Source: Eubacteriales bacterium | GTDB lineage: Bacteria; Bacillota; Clostridia; Lachnospirales; Lachnospiraceae | Assembly (NCBI GenBank): GCA_030526005.1 | Contig: JAUNDP010000005.1 | Location: 1 to 64,000 of the forward strand | Length of the DNA: 64,000 nucleotides | Direction: 5' to 3' | The notes under the pieces: model-generated | The model's input: the letters and a program-made list of their open reading frames with translations, nothing else | Databases searched by the model: none | Told to the model about the DNA's origin: nothing | Shown: piece after piece, positions 35,968-45,562 of the stretch | Layout of the letters: each line of letters starts with the position of its first letter | Numbering within the stretch: position 1 is the first letter of the stretch | Translations under genes and position numbers: made by a program

Positions 35968-36753
35968 ATGCAGAACTACTCAACAGAAGCAGGGGTTCAA
36001 TACCATTTGCAGATTAGAAAAGGTGATGTGGGAAATTATGTGATTCTTCCAGGAGACCCCAAGCGGTGCAAGAAGATTGCGGCATATTTTGAGAACGCAC
36101 AGCTTGTGGCAGACAGCAGGGAATTTGTGACTTATACCGGATATCTGGACGGGGAAAAAGTAAGCGTGACATCGACAGGAATTGGAGGCGCTTCTGCTGC
36201 GATTGCGATGGAAGAGCTGGTTCAGTGCGGCGCCCATACCTTTATCCGTGTCGGAACATGCGGAGGAATGGATCTGTCCGTAAAAGGAGGGGATCTGGTG
36301 ATCGCCACAGGTTCCGTGCGCATGGAGGGAACAAGCAAAGAATATGCTCCCATTGAATATCCTGCTGTCGCTGACTTTGAGGTGGTGGCTGCACTGCGGG
36401 AAGCAGTGAAAAAATTAGGATATCGCTGTCACACTGGAGTGGTACAGTCAAAAGATTCATTTTTTGGACAGCATGATCCGCTGTCAAAACCAGTGGGATA
36501 TGAACTGGAACAGAAATGGAATGCGTGGCTTAAAATGGGATGTAAGGCGTCTGAGATGGAGAGCGCAGCTTTGTTTATTGTAGGAATGTCACTCGGTGTC
36601 CGTGTGGGAGCTGATTTTCTTGTGCTTGGAAATCAGGAGCGGGCGAAAGCAGGAATGGAAAATATCATTCAACATGAGACGGATGGAGCAATAAAAACGG
36701 CTGTGGAAGCAATCCGGATTTTGATTCAGCAAGACCGCAGGGCAAAAGAATAG
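35968..36753 (+). CDS. udp: Uridine phosphorylase
   Basis: A 261-residue nucleoside phosphorylase. [14 protein letters not shown] is the phosphate-binding start, [16 protein letters not shown] the family signature, RVGTCGG, and [11 protein letters not shown] the nucleoside-binding motif. It splits uridine into uracil and ribose-1-phosphate. AGGGGGCAG precedes the start. Nine bases separate it from deoB, whose product acts on the sugar phosphate it releases. Confidence 0.9.
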   Translation: MQNYSTEAGVQYHLQIRKGDVGNYVILPGDPKRCKKIAAYFENAQLVADSREFVTYTGYLDGEKVSVTSTGIGGASAAIAMEELVQCGAHTFIRVGTCGGMDLSVKGGDLVIATGSVRMEGTSKEYAPIEYPAVADFEVVAALREAVKKLGYRCHTGVVQSKDSFFGQHDPLSKPVGYELEQKWNAWLKMGCKASEMESAALFIVGMSLGVRVGADFLVLGNQERAKAGMENIIQHETDGAIKTAVEAIRILIQQDRRAKE

Positions 36754-36761
36754 GAGAAAAT

Positions 36762-37949
36762 ATGAGATATAAAAGAATATTTACGATTGTGCTTGATTCA
36801 CTTGGGATAGGAGCTATGCCGGATGCAGAGCTGTATGGAGATAAAAATACAGATACGTTTGGACATATTGCAGATCACATGACGCTGCATATTCCGAACT
36901 TACAGAAACTGGGCATTGCAAATCTGCATCCACTGAAGAATATCATGCCAGCTGAGCATCCGCTTGGAAAATATGCAGTGTTAAAAGAAGCGAGCAATGG
37001 AAAAGATACAATGACAGGACACTGGGAGATGATGGGACTGAAAACGGAAAAACCATTTCAGACTTTTACAGATACTGGATTTCCCAAAGAACTGATTGAG
37101 GAGCTGGAGAAAAGAACAGGGAGAGCGATTATCGGAAATAAAAGCGCCAGCGGAACAGAAATTCTGGAAGAATTAGGAGAAGAAGAGATCCGCACAGGAG
37201 CTCTTATCGTCTATACTTCTGCAGATTCGGTGCTTCAGATTTGCGGAAATGAAGAGACCATGGGACTGGATACACTGTACCGCTACTGTGAGATTGCACG
37301 GGAATTGACCATGAAAGAAGAGTGGAAAGTGGGACGTGTCATTGCCAGACCTTACATTGGCAGAAAAAAAGGTGAATTTAAGAGAACCTCAAACCGACAT
37401 GATTATGCGCTGAAGCCATCTGGGAAAACGGTTCTGAATGCGCTCAAAGAAAGAAAACTGGATGTCATATCTGTCGGAAAGATTCAGGATATTTTTGTGG
37501 GAGAAGGAATCACAGAGGCATACCATTCGGACAGTTCTGTGCATGGAATGGATCAGACAATCGAGATGGCAAAAAAGGATTTTACAGGACTTTGTTTTAC
37601 AAATCTGGTAGATTTTGATGCGCTTTGGGGACATAGAAGAAATGTAGAAGGATACGGAAAAGAGATCGAAAAATTTGATCAGAAATTAGGAGAATTCTTA
37701 TCTGTGATGCGCGAGGATGATCTTGTAATTTTGACGGCAGATCATGGAAATGATCCGACACATACAGGGACAGACCATACAAGGGAAAAGGTATTTTTAC
37801 TGTCTTACTCTCCTTCCATGAAAAAAGGAGGAGTACTGCCGGAACAAGATACGTTTGCCGTGATTGGAGCGACGATTGCAGACAATTTTGGGGTGGAAAT
37901 GCCAGAAGGAACAATCGGATCTTCGATTTTAAACGAGATTGCAGAGTAG
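36762..37949 (+). CDS. deoB: Phosphopentomutase
   Basis: A 395-residue Mn-dependent enzyme of the alkaline-phosphatase superfamily. Metal-binding motifs are [13 protein letters not shown] at the N-terminus, [13 protein letters not shown] with the phosphorylated Thr, and [18 protein letters not shown] near the C-terminus. It moves phosphate between C1 and C5 of ribose and deoxyribose. It links udp with deoC in nucleoside breakdown. Confidence 0.95.
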   Translation: MRYKRIFTIVLDSLGIGAMPDAELYGDKNTDTFGHIADHMTLHIPNLQKLGIANLHPLKNIMPAEHPLGKYAVLKEASNGKDTMTGHWEMMGLKTEKPFQTFTDTGFPKELIEELEKRTGRAIIGNKSASGTEILEELGEEEIRTGALIVYTSADSVLQICGNEETMGLDTLYRYCEIARELTMKEEWKVGRVIARPYIGRKKGEFKRTSNRHDYALKPSGKTVLNALKERKLDVISVGKIQDIFVGEGITEAYHSDSSVHGMDQTIEMAKKDFTGLCFTNLVDFDALWGHRRNVEGYGKEIEKFDQKLGEFLSVMREDDLVILTADHGNDPTHTGTDHTREKVFLLSYSPSMKKGGVLPEQDTFAVIGATIADNFGVEMPEGTIGSSILNEIAE

Positions 37950-37986
37950 AAAAAGAAACAAGAATGTCAAAGAGAAAGGAAGCAAA

Positions 37987-38625
37987 ATGGAAAAACAGGA
38001 AATTTTAAAATATGTCGATCACACATTGTTAAAACAAAGCGCAACTTGGGATCAGATTAAGAAAATATGCGATGAAGGCATGGCATACCACACAGCATCT
38101 GTATGTATACCGCCCTGCTTTGTAAAAAGAGCAAAAGAGTATGGAAAAGATCAGCTTTGTATCTGCACAGTTATAGGATTTCCGAATGGATATATGACAA
38201 CGAAAGCAAAAGTGGAGGAGACAAAAGATGCCGTTTCCAACGGTGCAGACGAAATCGATATGGTGATCAATATCGGAATGGTAAAAGAAGGACGGTATGA
38301 GGACGTGCTGAGCGAGATCAAAGAAATCAAAGCTGCATGCCAGGGAAAACTTCTGAAAGTGATTATTGAGACGTGTCTTCTGACAGAGGAAGAAAAGATA
38401 AAAATGTGCGAGGTTGTGACACAGTCAGGCGCTGAATATATCAAGACTTCCACCGGATTTGCAGGCGGCGGCGCGACATTTGAAGACGTAGCGCTGATGA
38501 GAGCGCATGTTGGAAAAAATGTAAAAGTAAAAGCGGCAGGAGGAATTTCATCGTTAGAAGATGCAGAAAAATTTCTGGAGCTGGGAGCGGAACGCCTTGG
38601 CACGAGTCGCCTGATTTCCTTATAG
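37987..38625 (+). CDS. deoC: Deoxyribose-phosphate aldolase
   Basis: A 212-residue class I aldolase that splits deoxyribose-5-phosphate into glyceraldehyde-3-phosphate and acetaldehyde. The Schiff-base Lys is in YIKTSTGFA, and KVKAAGGI carries the second Lys. VDHTLLK begins the barrel. I place the start at ATG 37987 after AAAGGAAG; an in-frame extension into deoB lacks a site. It is the third enzyme of the udp-deoB-deoC series. Confidence 0.95.
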   Translation: MEKQEILKYVDHTLLKQSATWDQIKKICDEGMAYHTASVCIPPCFVKRAKEYGKDQLCICTVIGFPNGYMTTKAKVEETKDAVSNGADEIDMVINIGMVKEGRYEDVLSEIKEIKAACQGKLLKVIIETCLLTEEEKIKMCEVVTQSGAEYIKTSTGFAGGGATFEDVALMRAHVGKNVKVKAAGGISSLEDAEKFLELGAERLGTSRLISL

Positions 38626-38674
38626 ACAAAAAGAACAATACTTGAAATATCGGGGCAAAAAAGAGGAGACACAA

Positions 38675-39469
38675 GTGGAGAAAAAAATTGTATTTTTTGA
38701 TATTGACGGTACGATTATAGACAATGATACGCATAAAATTCCTGAAAGTACAAGAGAAGCAATCCGAAAAATGAGGAGAAACGGTCATATCGCAGTTGTC
38801 AATACCGGGAGAACATGGGTCAGCATAGATCAAGAATTAAAGGAGCTGGAATTTGACGGATATATCTGCGGATGCGGGACTTATATCTGGTATCAGGGAG
38901 AATGGCTCTTAAAAAAAAGACTTCCGCAAAAACTTTGCCTGGAGACGGTGCAGAAATTCCGCACATGGAGAGTGCCAGCATTTTATGAAGGATATGATGG
39001 GGTATACTTTGATGGGTATGCCGGTTTTACAGATAAAAGAGTAACCCAGGCAAAAAAAGAGATGGGAAAAAGAGCAAAAGAAATTCCGGAACTATTGACA
39101 GAAGAGGCTTTGAACTTTGACAAATTTTGTCTCTATTTTTTAAAAGACAGCAGTAAAAAAGAAGCTGTTTCCTGGCTGCAAAAAAATTTTTTCTGCATTC
39201 AAAGAGAGCATGAAATGATGGAGATCGTGCCGAAAGGATATTCTAAGGCAACGGGGATGGAATATCTGAGAAAGTATCTGAACATTCCGCTTGAAAATTG
39301 CTATGCAGTCGGGGACAGCACAAATGATCTGACGATGCTTTGTGCTGTGCCGAACAGTATTGCAATGGGAGGAGCTCCGCAGGAAGTTTCTTCGGTCTGT
39401 CGTTATCAGACAAAAAAGGTTATGGAAGACGGCATCGCATGGATTTTACAACAGTGCAGTCTGATCTGA
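38675..39469 (+). CDS. Cof-type HAD-superfamily phosphatase
   Basis: A 264-residue HAD IIB hydrolase: FFDIDGTIIDN at the start, NTGRTW as motif II, and GDSTNDLTML as motif IV. Start is GTG 38675, six bases after AGAGGAG. The substrate is unknown; its position right after deoC could point to sugar phosphates. Its last 24 bases overlap the end of the LysR gene on the minus strand. Confidence 0.85.
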   Translation: MEKKIVFFDIDGTIIDNDTHKIPESTREAIRKMRRNGHIAVVNTGRTWVSIDQELKELEFDGYICGCGTYIWYQGEWLLKKRLPQKLCLETVQKFRTWRVPAFYEGYDGVYFDGYAGFTDKRVTQAKKEMGKRAKEIPELLTEEALNFDKFCLYFLKDSSKKEAVSWLQKNFFCIQREHEMMEIVPKGYSKATGMEYLRKYLNIPLENCYAVGDSTNDLTMLCAVPNSIAMGGAPQEVSSVCRYQTKKVMEDGIAWILQQCSLI

Positions 39470-40411
39470 AAGAGAATCTGCGCAGGCCATATTTAAAAAT
39501 TCTTTGACGGCAAAAGAGAGATAACGGTTGCGTTTTCTATAAAAACAGATGCTGCGTACACTCTCCTCAAAGTCCAGCTTGTAATAGACGACATTGGGAT
39601 GCGGACTTGTAGATCGGATTAAAGTGTCACTGACAAAACAGATGCCCATACCAGAACATGTAATATTATATGCAGTGATCTGCTGATCGAGATGAAGCAG
39701 AATATGAGGCTGAAAGCCGTATTTTTTGCAAATTTTCATACCGCGCTGCATCGTGTCATTCTCCGGTTTGAGAAACAGAAACGGTTCTTCTCTGAATACA
39801 TGAAAAGGCACGCATGGAATTGCGCTATCCAGATAACTGTCGGAAAGAATGGAGAGCGGATCGAGAGCAAAAGCAGACAGAAGCTGATTGACAGGAAAGC
39901 TCATCGGAACGGCAGCCAGCAGGTGTTCCGACTGGTAAAAATATTTTTGAAGAGATTCGTCTTCAAATTGAAAATTGTCAATGATTAGATCCAGAGTCCC
40001 TTCCATAAGAAGATGCTCTAAATTGGATGTCGTCTCTTCTAAGAGATGAATGGTGATGAGCGGATATTTTTTTGTAAACTGTGCAATCAGAGGCGGCAGA
40101 ACGTAGGAAGCAAACAGAGAGCTTCCTCCGATGGAGAGGGTGCCGGTCTGCAGATGCTGAAGATTATCGAGATAATCCTGAAAACCACGTTCAATCTCCA
40201 TAATCTCCTGAATGGCTTTGATATAAGTCTGACCACATTCGGTCAGCTGAATCGGTGAGGAACTCCGGTCGAAGATCGGGGTTCCTAATTTTTGTTCAAT
40301 TCGGCGCACGGAAGCGCTTAAAGAGGGCTGAGAAATATACAGATTTTTTGCAGCCTTTGAGAAACTTTTTTCTTTATACACTTCATAAATATATTCTTTT
40401 CCTTCAAACAA
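39446..40411 (-). CDS. LysR-family transcriptional regulator, divergent from aspA
   Basis: A 321-residue LysR regulator. N-terminal winged helix: KSFSKAAKNLYISQPSLSASVRRIEQKLG. The effector domain starts near residue 92 (GTLSIGGSSLFASYVLP). It is transcribed away from aspA, with a palindrome in the shared 176-bp region, so aspA is its likely target. The effector is unknown. It ends inside the end of the HAD gene. Confidence 0.9.
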   Translation of the reverse strand: MFEGKEYIYEVYKEKSFSKAAKNLYISQPSLSASVRRIEQKLGTPIFDRSSSPIQLTECGQTYIKAIQEIMEIERGFQDYLDNLQHLQTGTLSIGGSSLFASYVLPPLIAQFTKKYPLITIHLLEETTSNLEHLLMEGTLDLIIDNFQFEDESLQKYFYQSEHLLAAVPMSFPVNQLLSAFALDPLSILSDSYLDSAIPCVPFHVFREEPFLFLKPENDTMQRGMKICKKYGFQPHILLHLDQQITAYNITCSGMGICFVSDTLIRSTSPHPNVVYYKLDFEESVRSICFYRKRNRYLSFAVKEFLNMACADSLSDQTALL

Positions 40412-40440
40412 CGAACTTCCTCCATATAATGTAAAAATTA

Positions 40441-40457
40441 TAATTATTATATAATTA
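40441..40457. promoter_or_regulatory. Palindrome in the LysR-aspA intergenic region
   Basis: A perfect inverted repeat TAATTAT-TAT-ATAATTA (40441-40457). It lies just upstream of the aspA -35 box and close to the LysR start, as expected for a LysR activation site, though AT-rich palindromes also occur by chance. Confidence 0.45.
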
Positions 40458-40464
40458 TTAGTAT

Positions 40465-40493
40465 TTGATTATACTATAGGAGTTTTATATAAT
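40465..40493 (+). promoter_or_regulatory. Promoter of aspA
   Basis: TTGATT at 40465-40470, a 17-bp spacer and TATAAT at 40488-40493, about 95 bp before the aspA start. Confidence 0.6.
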
Positions 40494-40587
40494 AGAGTCA
40501 ACAGAAAAAATAGAATAAATCACGGATAAGAGAGAAAATAAAACAGAAAAAATATGGGAAGAGAATGTATTTTGGGAGGAAAGAAAT

Positions 40588-42039
40588 ATGATTGAAAAGA
40601 GAAACCAGGATGGAAAAGAGTACCGTTTGGAAAATGACTCGATCGGATCGAAAAATGTGCCGTCTGATGTGTACTATGGGGTACAGTCGATGAGAGCGGC
40701 AGAAAATTTCCGCATTACAGGTCTGTATATGCACCCGGAGATTATCAACAGTCTTGCATACATAAAAAAAGCATGTGCAGTGACAAACTGTGAAGTCGGT
40801 CTTCTGGAGAGAAAGAAAGCAAATGCGATTGTGCAGGCATGTGATGAGATTATCAATGGAAAACTGCATGAATTTTTTATTGTCGATCCGATTCAGGGCG
40901 GAGCTGGAACTTCCTTGAATATGAATGCGAATGAAGTAATCGCTAATCGTGCAATCGAGATTCTGGGAGGAGAAAAAGGGGACTATTCGATTATCAATCC
41001 AAATGATCATGTTAATTACGGACAGTCCACAAACGATGTAATTCCCACAGCAGGAAAGATGACATCACTGCGTCTTCTGCAAAATGCGCAGAAAGAGTTG
41101 AGAAGACTTCATGCAGCTCTGTGTAAAAAAGCAGAAGAATTTAATCATGTGATTAAAATGGCCAGAACGCAGATGCAGGATGCTGTACCAATTCGTCTTG
41201 GACAGGAATTTCAGGCATATTCCGTCGCCATCATGAGAGACATCAATCGTATGGACAAGGCGAAGGACGAGATGAGAATGGTCAATCTGGGAGGAACGGC
41301 AGTAGGAACAGGAATGAATGCAGATGAACAGTATGTCAGAAGAATCGTTCCGAATTTGTCCCAGATTTCAGGCATGGATTTTGTGCAGGCGTATGATCTG
41401 ATCGATGCCACACAGAATCTGGACTCTTTTGTAGCTGTGTCCGGCGCAGTAAAAGCATGTGCAGTGACACTGTCCAAGATTGCAAATGATCTGCGTTTAA
41501 TGTCTTCCGGACCGAGAGCAGGTCTTGGCGAAATTAATCTGCCGGCAAAACAGAATGGATCTTCCATTATGCCGGGAAAAGTAAATCCTGTTATTCCGGA
41601 AGTGGTTAATCAAGTTGCATTTAACATTATAGGAAATGATATGACGATCACAATGGCTGCTGAGGCAGGCCAGTTGGAATTAAACGCATTTGAACCAATT
41701 ATTTTCTATTGTCTGTTTCAATCGATCGACACATTAGCATACGCAGTACAGACGTTTGTGGATAATTGTGTGCTGGGAATCACGGCAAACGAGGCGAGAT
41801 GTCGGGAGCTTGTAGAAAACAGTGTCGGAATTATCACTGCGATCTGTCCTCACGTTGGATATCAGACGGCGGCCGAGGTGGCAAAAGAGGCAATCAAGAC
41901 AGGAAAATCCATCCGTTCTCTGATTGTAGAGAAAAACTTGCTGACAGCGGAACAGCTGGATGAAATTTTAGATCCGATGGAGATGACAGAACCTGGAATT
42001 TCAGGAAAAGAACTGATTTTGAAAAAACAGAAAAAATAG
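40588..42039 (+). CDS. aspA: Aspartate ammonia-lyase
   Basis: A 483-residue fumarase/aspartase-superfamily enzyme that converts aspartate to fumarate and ammonia. GSSIMPGKVNP is the signature loop carrying the catalytic Ser; NDVIPTAGK and TQMQDAVPIRLGQEF favour aspartase over fumarase. Length fits. GGGAGGA precedes the ATG. It is a single gene opposite a LysR regulator, with the manganese-riboswitch leader following. Confidence 0.9.
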   Translation: MIEKRNQDGKEYRLENDSIGSKNVPSDVYYGVQSMRAAENFRITGLYMHPEIINSLAYIKKACAVTNCEVGLLERKKANAIVQACDEIINGKLHEFFIVDPIQGGAGTSLNMNANEVIANRAIEILGGEKGDYSIINPNDHVNYGQSTNDVIPTAGKMTSLRLLQNAQKELRRLHAALCKKAEEFNHVIKMARTQMQDAVPIRLGQEFQAYSVAIMRDINRMDKAKDEMRMVNLGGTAVGTGMNADEQYVRRIVPNLSQISGMDFVQAYDLIDATQNLDSFVAVSGAVKACAVTLSKIANDLRLMSSGPRAGLGEINLPAKQNGSSIMPGKVNPVIPEVVNQVAFNIIGNDMTITMAAEAGQLELNAFEPIIFYCLFQSIDTLAYAVQTFVDNCVLGITANEARCRELVENSVGIITAICPHVGYQTAAEVAKEAIKTGKSIRSLIVEKNLLTAEQLDEILDPMEMTEPGISGKELILKKQKK

Positions 42040-42134
42040 GATAGAAGAAACAGAAATAAATTGACATCTGGAAAGAAGTATGATATTCTTGACGAGAATA
42101 AAACAAAGATCGTGATATTTTGACAAAAATAAAT

Positions 42135-42222
42135 CTGTGGGGGAGTAGCTTGCAGCAAAAACTGTGGACCTGTCAACAAAATGATGAAAATCTGGCAGGT
42201 TCTGAAAAAGCGAGACTCACAG
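42135..42222 (+). ncRNA. yybP-ykoY manganese riboswitch aptamer
   Basis: GGGGAGTAGC at 42140-42149 is the conserved start of this class, and AGCGAGAC at 42209-42216 matches its other conserved loop. The closing stem pairs CTGTG (42135-42139) with CACAG (42218-42222). Two arms lie between, one closed by ACCTG/CAGGT (42168-42172 with 42196-42200). It sits before mntP, a manganese exporter gene, which is the expected target. A reading frame that begins at 42181 lies in this RNA and is not real. Confidence 0.88.
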
Positions 42223-42260
42223 GACTGGTATCATATACCGTCCTGTGGGTCTCTTTTTTT
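42212..42260 (+). terminator. Riboswitch-controlled terminator before mntP
   Basis: A 14-bp stem (42212-42225 with 42240-42253; mostly perfect), a further 5-bp inner stem and T7. Its left arm contains the 3' strand of the aptamer's closing helix, so the two structures exclude each other. Manganese binding should stabilise the aptamer, prevent the terminator and turn mntP on. Confidence 0.85.
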
Positions 42261-42327
42261 CTTTAAAATTTTGTCAATAAAGCTATCGCGTATTTTGGAA
42301 AAAGAAAAGACAAAGGAGATAAAAAAT

Positions 42328-42882
42328 ATGGATCTATGGGAACTATTCATACTTGCAGTGGGACTTTCAATGGATGCGTTTGCCGTTTCCATCTGTAAAG
42401 GTCTGTCTGTAAAAAAGGTGACAGTAAAAGAAGCCGGAACAGCGGGGGTTTATTTTGGAGGATTTCAGGCGCTCATGCCGCTTTTGGGATACGTTTTAGG
42501 CGTGAGTTTTCAGGAAATTATCTCCAGTATCGATCACTGGATTGCATTTATTTTGCTAAGCATCATAGGATTTCAAATGATCCGTGAATCAAAAGGAGAG
42601 GAAAATGTGAACAGCTCTTTTGGAATGAAAGAGATGATTCCCCTCGCAGTTGCCACAAGCATTGATGCTCTTGCAGTCGGTGTGACTTTTGCTTTTTTAC
42701 AGGTAGAAATTATACCGGCTGTCTGTATGATCGGCTGTGTCACACTTTTGTTTTCCGCAGCTGGAATCTGGATCGGAAATGTATTTGGAACCCGTTATAA
42801 AGCGCGTGCTGAGATTATGGGAGGCGTGATTTTGATTGTGATCGGTCTGAAAATTTTGTTGGAACATTTGAACATTTTCTGA
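42328..42882 (+). CDS. mntP: Manganese efflux pump MntP
   Basis: A 184-residue membrane protein with six predicted spans. The two internal repeats keep their acidic motifs, [14 protein letters not shown] and [14 protein letters not shown]. It exports Mn(II) from the cytoplasm. I place the start at ATG 42328 with AAAGGAG ten bases upstream. It is controlled by the manganese riboswitch and terminator just before it. Confidence 0.93.
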   Translation: MDLWELFILAVGLSMDAFAVSICKGLSVKKVTVKEAGTAGVYFGGFQALMPLLGYVLGVSFQEIISSIDHWIAFILLSIIGFQMIRESKGEENVNSSFGMKEMIPLAVATSIDALAVGVTFAFLQVEIIPAVCMIGCVTLLFSAAGIWIGNVFGTRYKARAEIMGGVILIVIGLKILLEHLNIF

Positions 42883-43086
42883 TAAAAAAAGAAAAGATTT
42901 TTATCAGAAAAATGAATTGAGGGGTGGAGAAATTAAAAACACTATGATATAATGGAGGCATCGAAAAAAAGAATCGATTTTGCAAAGAAGACAAAGCGAT
43001 GCAGGGTCGGAAAATTTCGTGTGCAGTCGTTTTTGAAACTATGTGAAAAAAGAGCACAAAAATTTTAAGAAAGTGAACGAGGAATT
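42883..43086. other. Intergenic region before the SseB-like gene
   Basis: TATAAT at 42948-42953 is a likely -10 box, but I see no matching -35. GCATCG (42958-42963) and CGATGC (42997-43002) could pair in the leader. No gene. Confidence 0.35.
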
Positions 43087-44154
43087 ATGAAAAAAGAACG
43101 ATTACAAGAACTGAATCAGTTATTGCTGAGCAGCAAACCGGATAAGGAAGCTTTTGATCAGCTGTCTATGGAAGATGCATATGCCCTGTTTCGTCTGGCA
43201 GCTATGCATCACAAAAAAGTGACAGAAAATATAGCAAAATTGAAAGAAGAGCAGCCAAAGCAGGAAAAAAGCGAACAGGAAGAGAAAGAAGAAAATCTGC
43301 ATATCACAGATTTTAACGAAGCAAAAATCAAATCACAGGAAAATGTGGCAAAAGTATTGCTGGGAAAAGCAAATTTCTTTTACACACTTTCCATTGAGCG
43401 CATGAAAAAACTGGAAGCATTTTATGTTGCGTATTCAAAATATACCAATTCTCCATTTGCATTCTGCGATCCAAATACATTTGATGATATGACATGGATT
43501 TTTACATCGGAAGAAAAATTAAGACAGGTGATGGAGAAACAAAAAGAAAACAACATTGAGTTAAGAGGCGTAAAAGTTGAAAACGAAAAGTTTTTACAGT
43601 TTTTTACAAGCCTGTTTTATATGGGAATCGATAATGTACTGTTTGACTATGGAACAGAAGGCATGATGTTTAAACTGACTCGTATCTGTAAAAAACCAAA
43701 CTTTGCTGAAATGGAAAATAAAGCGGCGGCAGTTGAAAATTCCGCTCTTCAGCTGACAAGCATGTATTTCCTGCAGGAAGCAAGAAAAGCAGAAGAAAAA
43801 CGTCAGAAAGAAAGTCTTCCTCAGCTGGAAGAAGAGATGAGCAAGAATCTGGTGGCAGGAAGATTCCTTGTCCCATTTATTAAAGTCGATCCGGAAGCAG
43901 GAAACGATCATAAAAATATTCAGATTCCATATTTAAAAGGTCGAGATGACAGTATGATTTTGCCTGTATTCACAGATTTGATGGAGTTTGCAAAATATAA
44001 CAGAGAAAAGAAGTTCAGCGCTGTGATTCTGACATTTGACAAGCTGTCAGGATTTATCGGAAACGGTGTTGGAATTGTCCTGAATCCGCTTGGATGCAAC
44101 CTGTTTTTGAAGAAAGAGCAGCTGCCTTTGTTAGTAAAACGGTTTGAAAAATAA
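43087..44154 (+). CDS. SseB-like domain protein
   Basis: A 355-residue cytoplasmic protein. An N-terminal helical region (charged and Gln/Glu-rich near residues 55-75) is followed by a module with IPYLKGRDDSMILPVFTDLMEFAKY, the pattern of SseB/enhanced-serine-sensitivity domains. The family has no settled biochemical role. Weak ribosome site (CGAGG). A terminator follows. Confidence 0.75.
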   Translation: MKKERLQELNQLLLSSKPDKEAFDQLSMEDAYALFRLAAMHHKKVTENIAKLKEEQPKQEKSEQEEKEENLHITDFNEAKIKSQENVAKVLLGKANFFYTLSIERMKKLEAFYVAYSKYTNSPFAFCDPNTFDDMTWIFTSEEKLRQVMEKQKENNIELRGVKVENEKFLQFFTSLFYMGIDNVLFDYGTEGMMFKLTRICKKPNFAEMENKAAAVENSALQLTSMYFLQEARKAEEKRQKESLPQLEEEMSKNLVAGRFLVPFIKVDPEAGNDHKNIQIPYLKGRDDSMILPVFTDLMEFAKYNREKKFSAVILTFDKLSGFIGNGVGIVLNPLGCNLFLKKEQLPLLVKRFEK

Positions 44155-44165
44155 CAAGTAAGAAA

Positions 44166-44210
44166 AAAGAGTCGTTATAATCTTTGACAGGACTGTAACG
44201 ATTCTTTTTT
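44166..44210 (+). terminator. Terminator after the SseB-like gene
   Basis: AGAGTCGTTA (44168-44177) pairs with TAACGATTCT (44196-44205) with one wobble, followed by T residues. Confidence 0.75.
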
Positions 44211-44242
44211 GACAGAAGAGATTCTTTTACAGAAAGGAACAA

Positions 44243-45547
44243 ATGAAGATGGAAACTCCAAAAAAGATAAAAATAGCTCTGCTCGGTGTCGGGACGGTTG
44301 GAACAGGAGTTTATAAGATATTGTCAGGACAAAAAGATGAGATGATCAATAAAATTGGAGCTCAGCTTGAAATTGTCAAAATTTTGGTCAGGGATGCCCA
44401 AAAAGAACGAAAGGGAATTCCGGGAAAGTTATTGACGGATTCTTTTCAGGAAATCATGGATGATCCGGAAATCCAGATTGTAATTGAAGTGATGGGCGGA
44501 CTGGAGCCGGCGAGAACATATATTTTAGAAGCTTTCCGTCATGGAAAACATGTAGTTTCAGCCAATAAAGACCTGATTGCGGAGGATGGAAAAGAACTGT
44601 TTGAGACAGCTCAGAAATATGGAAAAGATTTTCTGTTTGAGGCGGCAGTTGCAGGAGGAATTCCGATCATTCGTCCTTTAAAGCAATGCCTTGCTGGAAA
44701 TAACCTGACAGAAGTGATGGGAATTGTAAATGGAACAACGAATTTTATCCTGACAAAGATGACAGAAAATGGAATGGATTTCGCAGATGCGTTAAAAATG
44801 GCGCAGGAATTAGGATATGCCGAGGCAGATCCGACAGCAGACATTGAAGGACTGGATGCAGGAAGAAAAATGGCAATTATGGCATCAAGCGCTTTCAATA
44901 CAAGAGTTACCTTTCAGGATGTATACACAGAGGGCATTACAAAGATTTCAGCAGATGATATCCGATATGCAAAAGAGATGGGATGCGACATCAAATTGCT
45001 TGGAGTAGCGAAAAATACACCGGACGGAATCGAAGTTCGGGTACATCCGATGCTGATACCAAGCAATCATGCCCTTGCCTCTGTGAGAGATTCTTTTAAT
45101 GCGGTATTTGTGCATGGAGATGCTGTGGGAGATACCATGTTTTATGGAAGAGGAGCCGGCGAGCTGCCGACAGGCAGCGCAGTTGTCGGGGATGTGATCG
45201 ACGTGGCGCGCAATATCCTGCATTCCTGCAATGGAAGAATCGGATGTACCTGTTATAAAAATATTCCGATCAAAAAAATGGAAGAGATCTGCAACAGTTA
45301 TTTTTTGAGAATACAGGTGTTTAATCGCCCGGGCGTTCTGGCAAACATAGCGGCAGTGTTTGGAAATAATCAGGTCAGTATTGCACAGATTGTACAGAAA
45401 AAAGCAGTAAAAGACTGTGCGGAATTAGTGGTGATTACAGATGCCGTGCGCGAAAAAAATATTCGCGATTCTGTGACAGTGCTGGAAGGAATGTCAATCA
45501 TTAAAGAAATTTCCAGTATCATCCGTGTTTATAATCCGGAAGAATAA
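44243..45547 (+). CDS. hom: Homoserine dehydrogenase
   Basis: A 434-residue enzyme that reduces aspartate semialdehyde to homoserine. NAD(P)-binding LLGVGTVGTGVYKIL is near residue 14, the catalytic region contains GIVNGTTNFILTKM and AEADPTADIEGLDAGRK, and a C-terminal ACT domain (LRIQVFNRPGVLANIAAVF) suggests feedback control by threonine. AGAAAGGA precedes the start. It is followed 15 bp later by the homocysteine methyltransferase. Confidence 0.95.
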   Translation: MKMETPKKIKIALLGVGTVGTGVYKILSGQKDEMINKIGAQLEIVKILVRDAQKERKGIPGKLLTDSFQEIMDDPEIQIVIEVMGGLEPARTYILEAFRHGKHVVSANKDLIAEDGKELFETAQKYGKDFLFEAAVAGGIPIIRPLKQCLAGNNLTEVMGIVNGTTNFILTKMTENGMDFADALKMAQELGYAEADPTADIEGLDAGRKMAIMASSAFNTRVTFQDVYTEGITKISADDIRYAKEMGCDIKLLGVAKNTPDGIEVRVHPMLIPSNHALASVRDSFNAVFVHGDAVGDTMFYGRGAGELPTGSAVVGDVIDVARNILHSCNGRIGCTCYKNIPIKKMEEICNSYFLRIQVFNRPGVLANIAAVFGNNQVSIAQIVQKKAVKDCAELVVITDAVREKNIRDSVTVLEGMSIIKEISSIIRVYNPEE

Positions 45548-45562
45548 AAAAGGAAGAATTTT

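Noticed and set aside
42181..42327. N-terminal extension of mntP beginning inside the leader
   Set aside because: It overlaps the manganese riboswitch and terminator; the start at 42328 has a good AAAGGAG and gives the normal family N-terminus.
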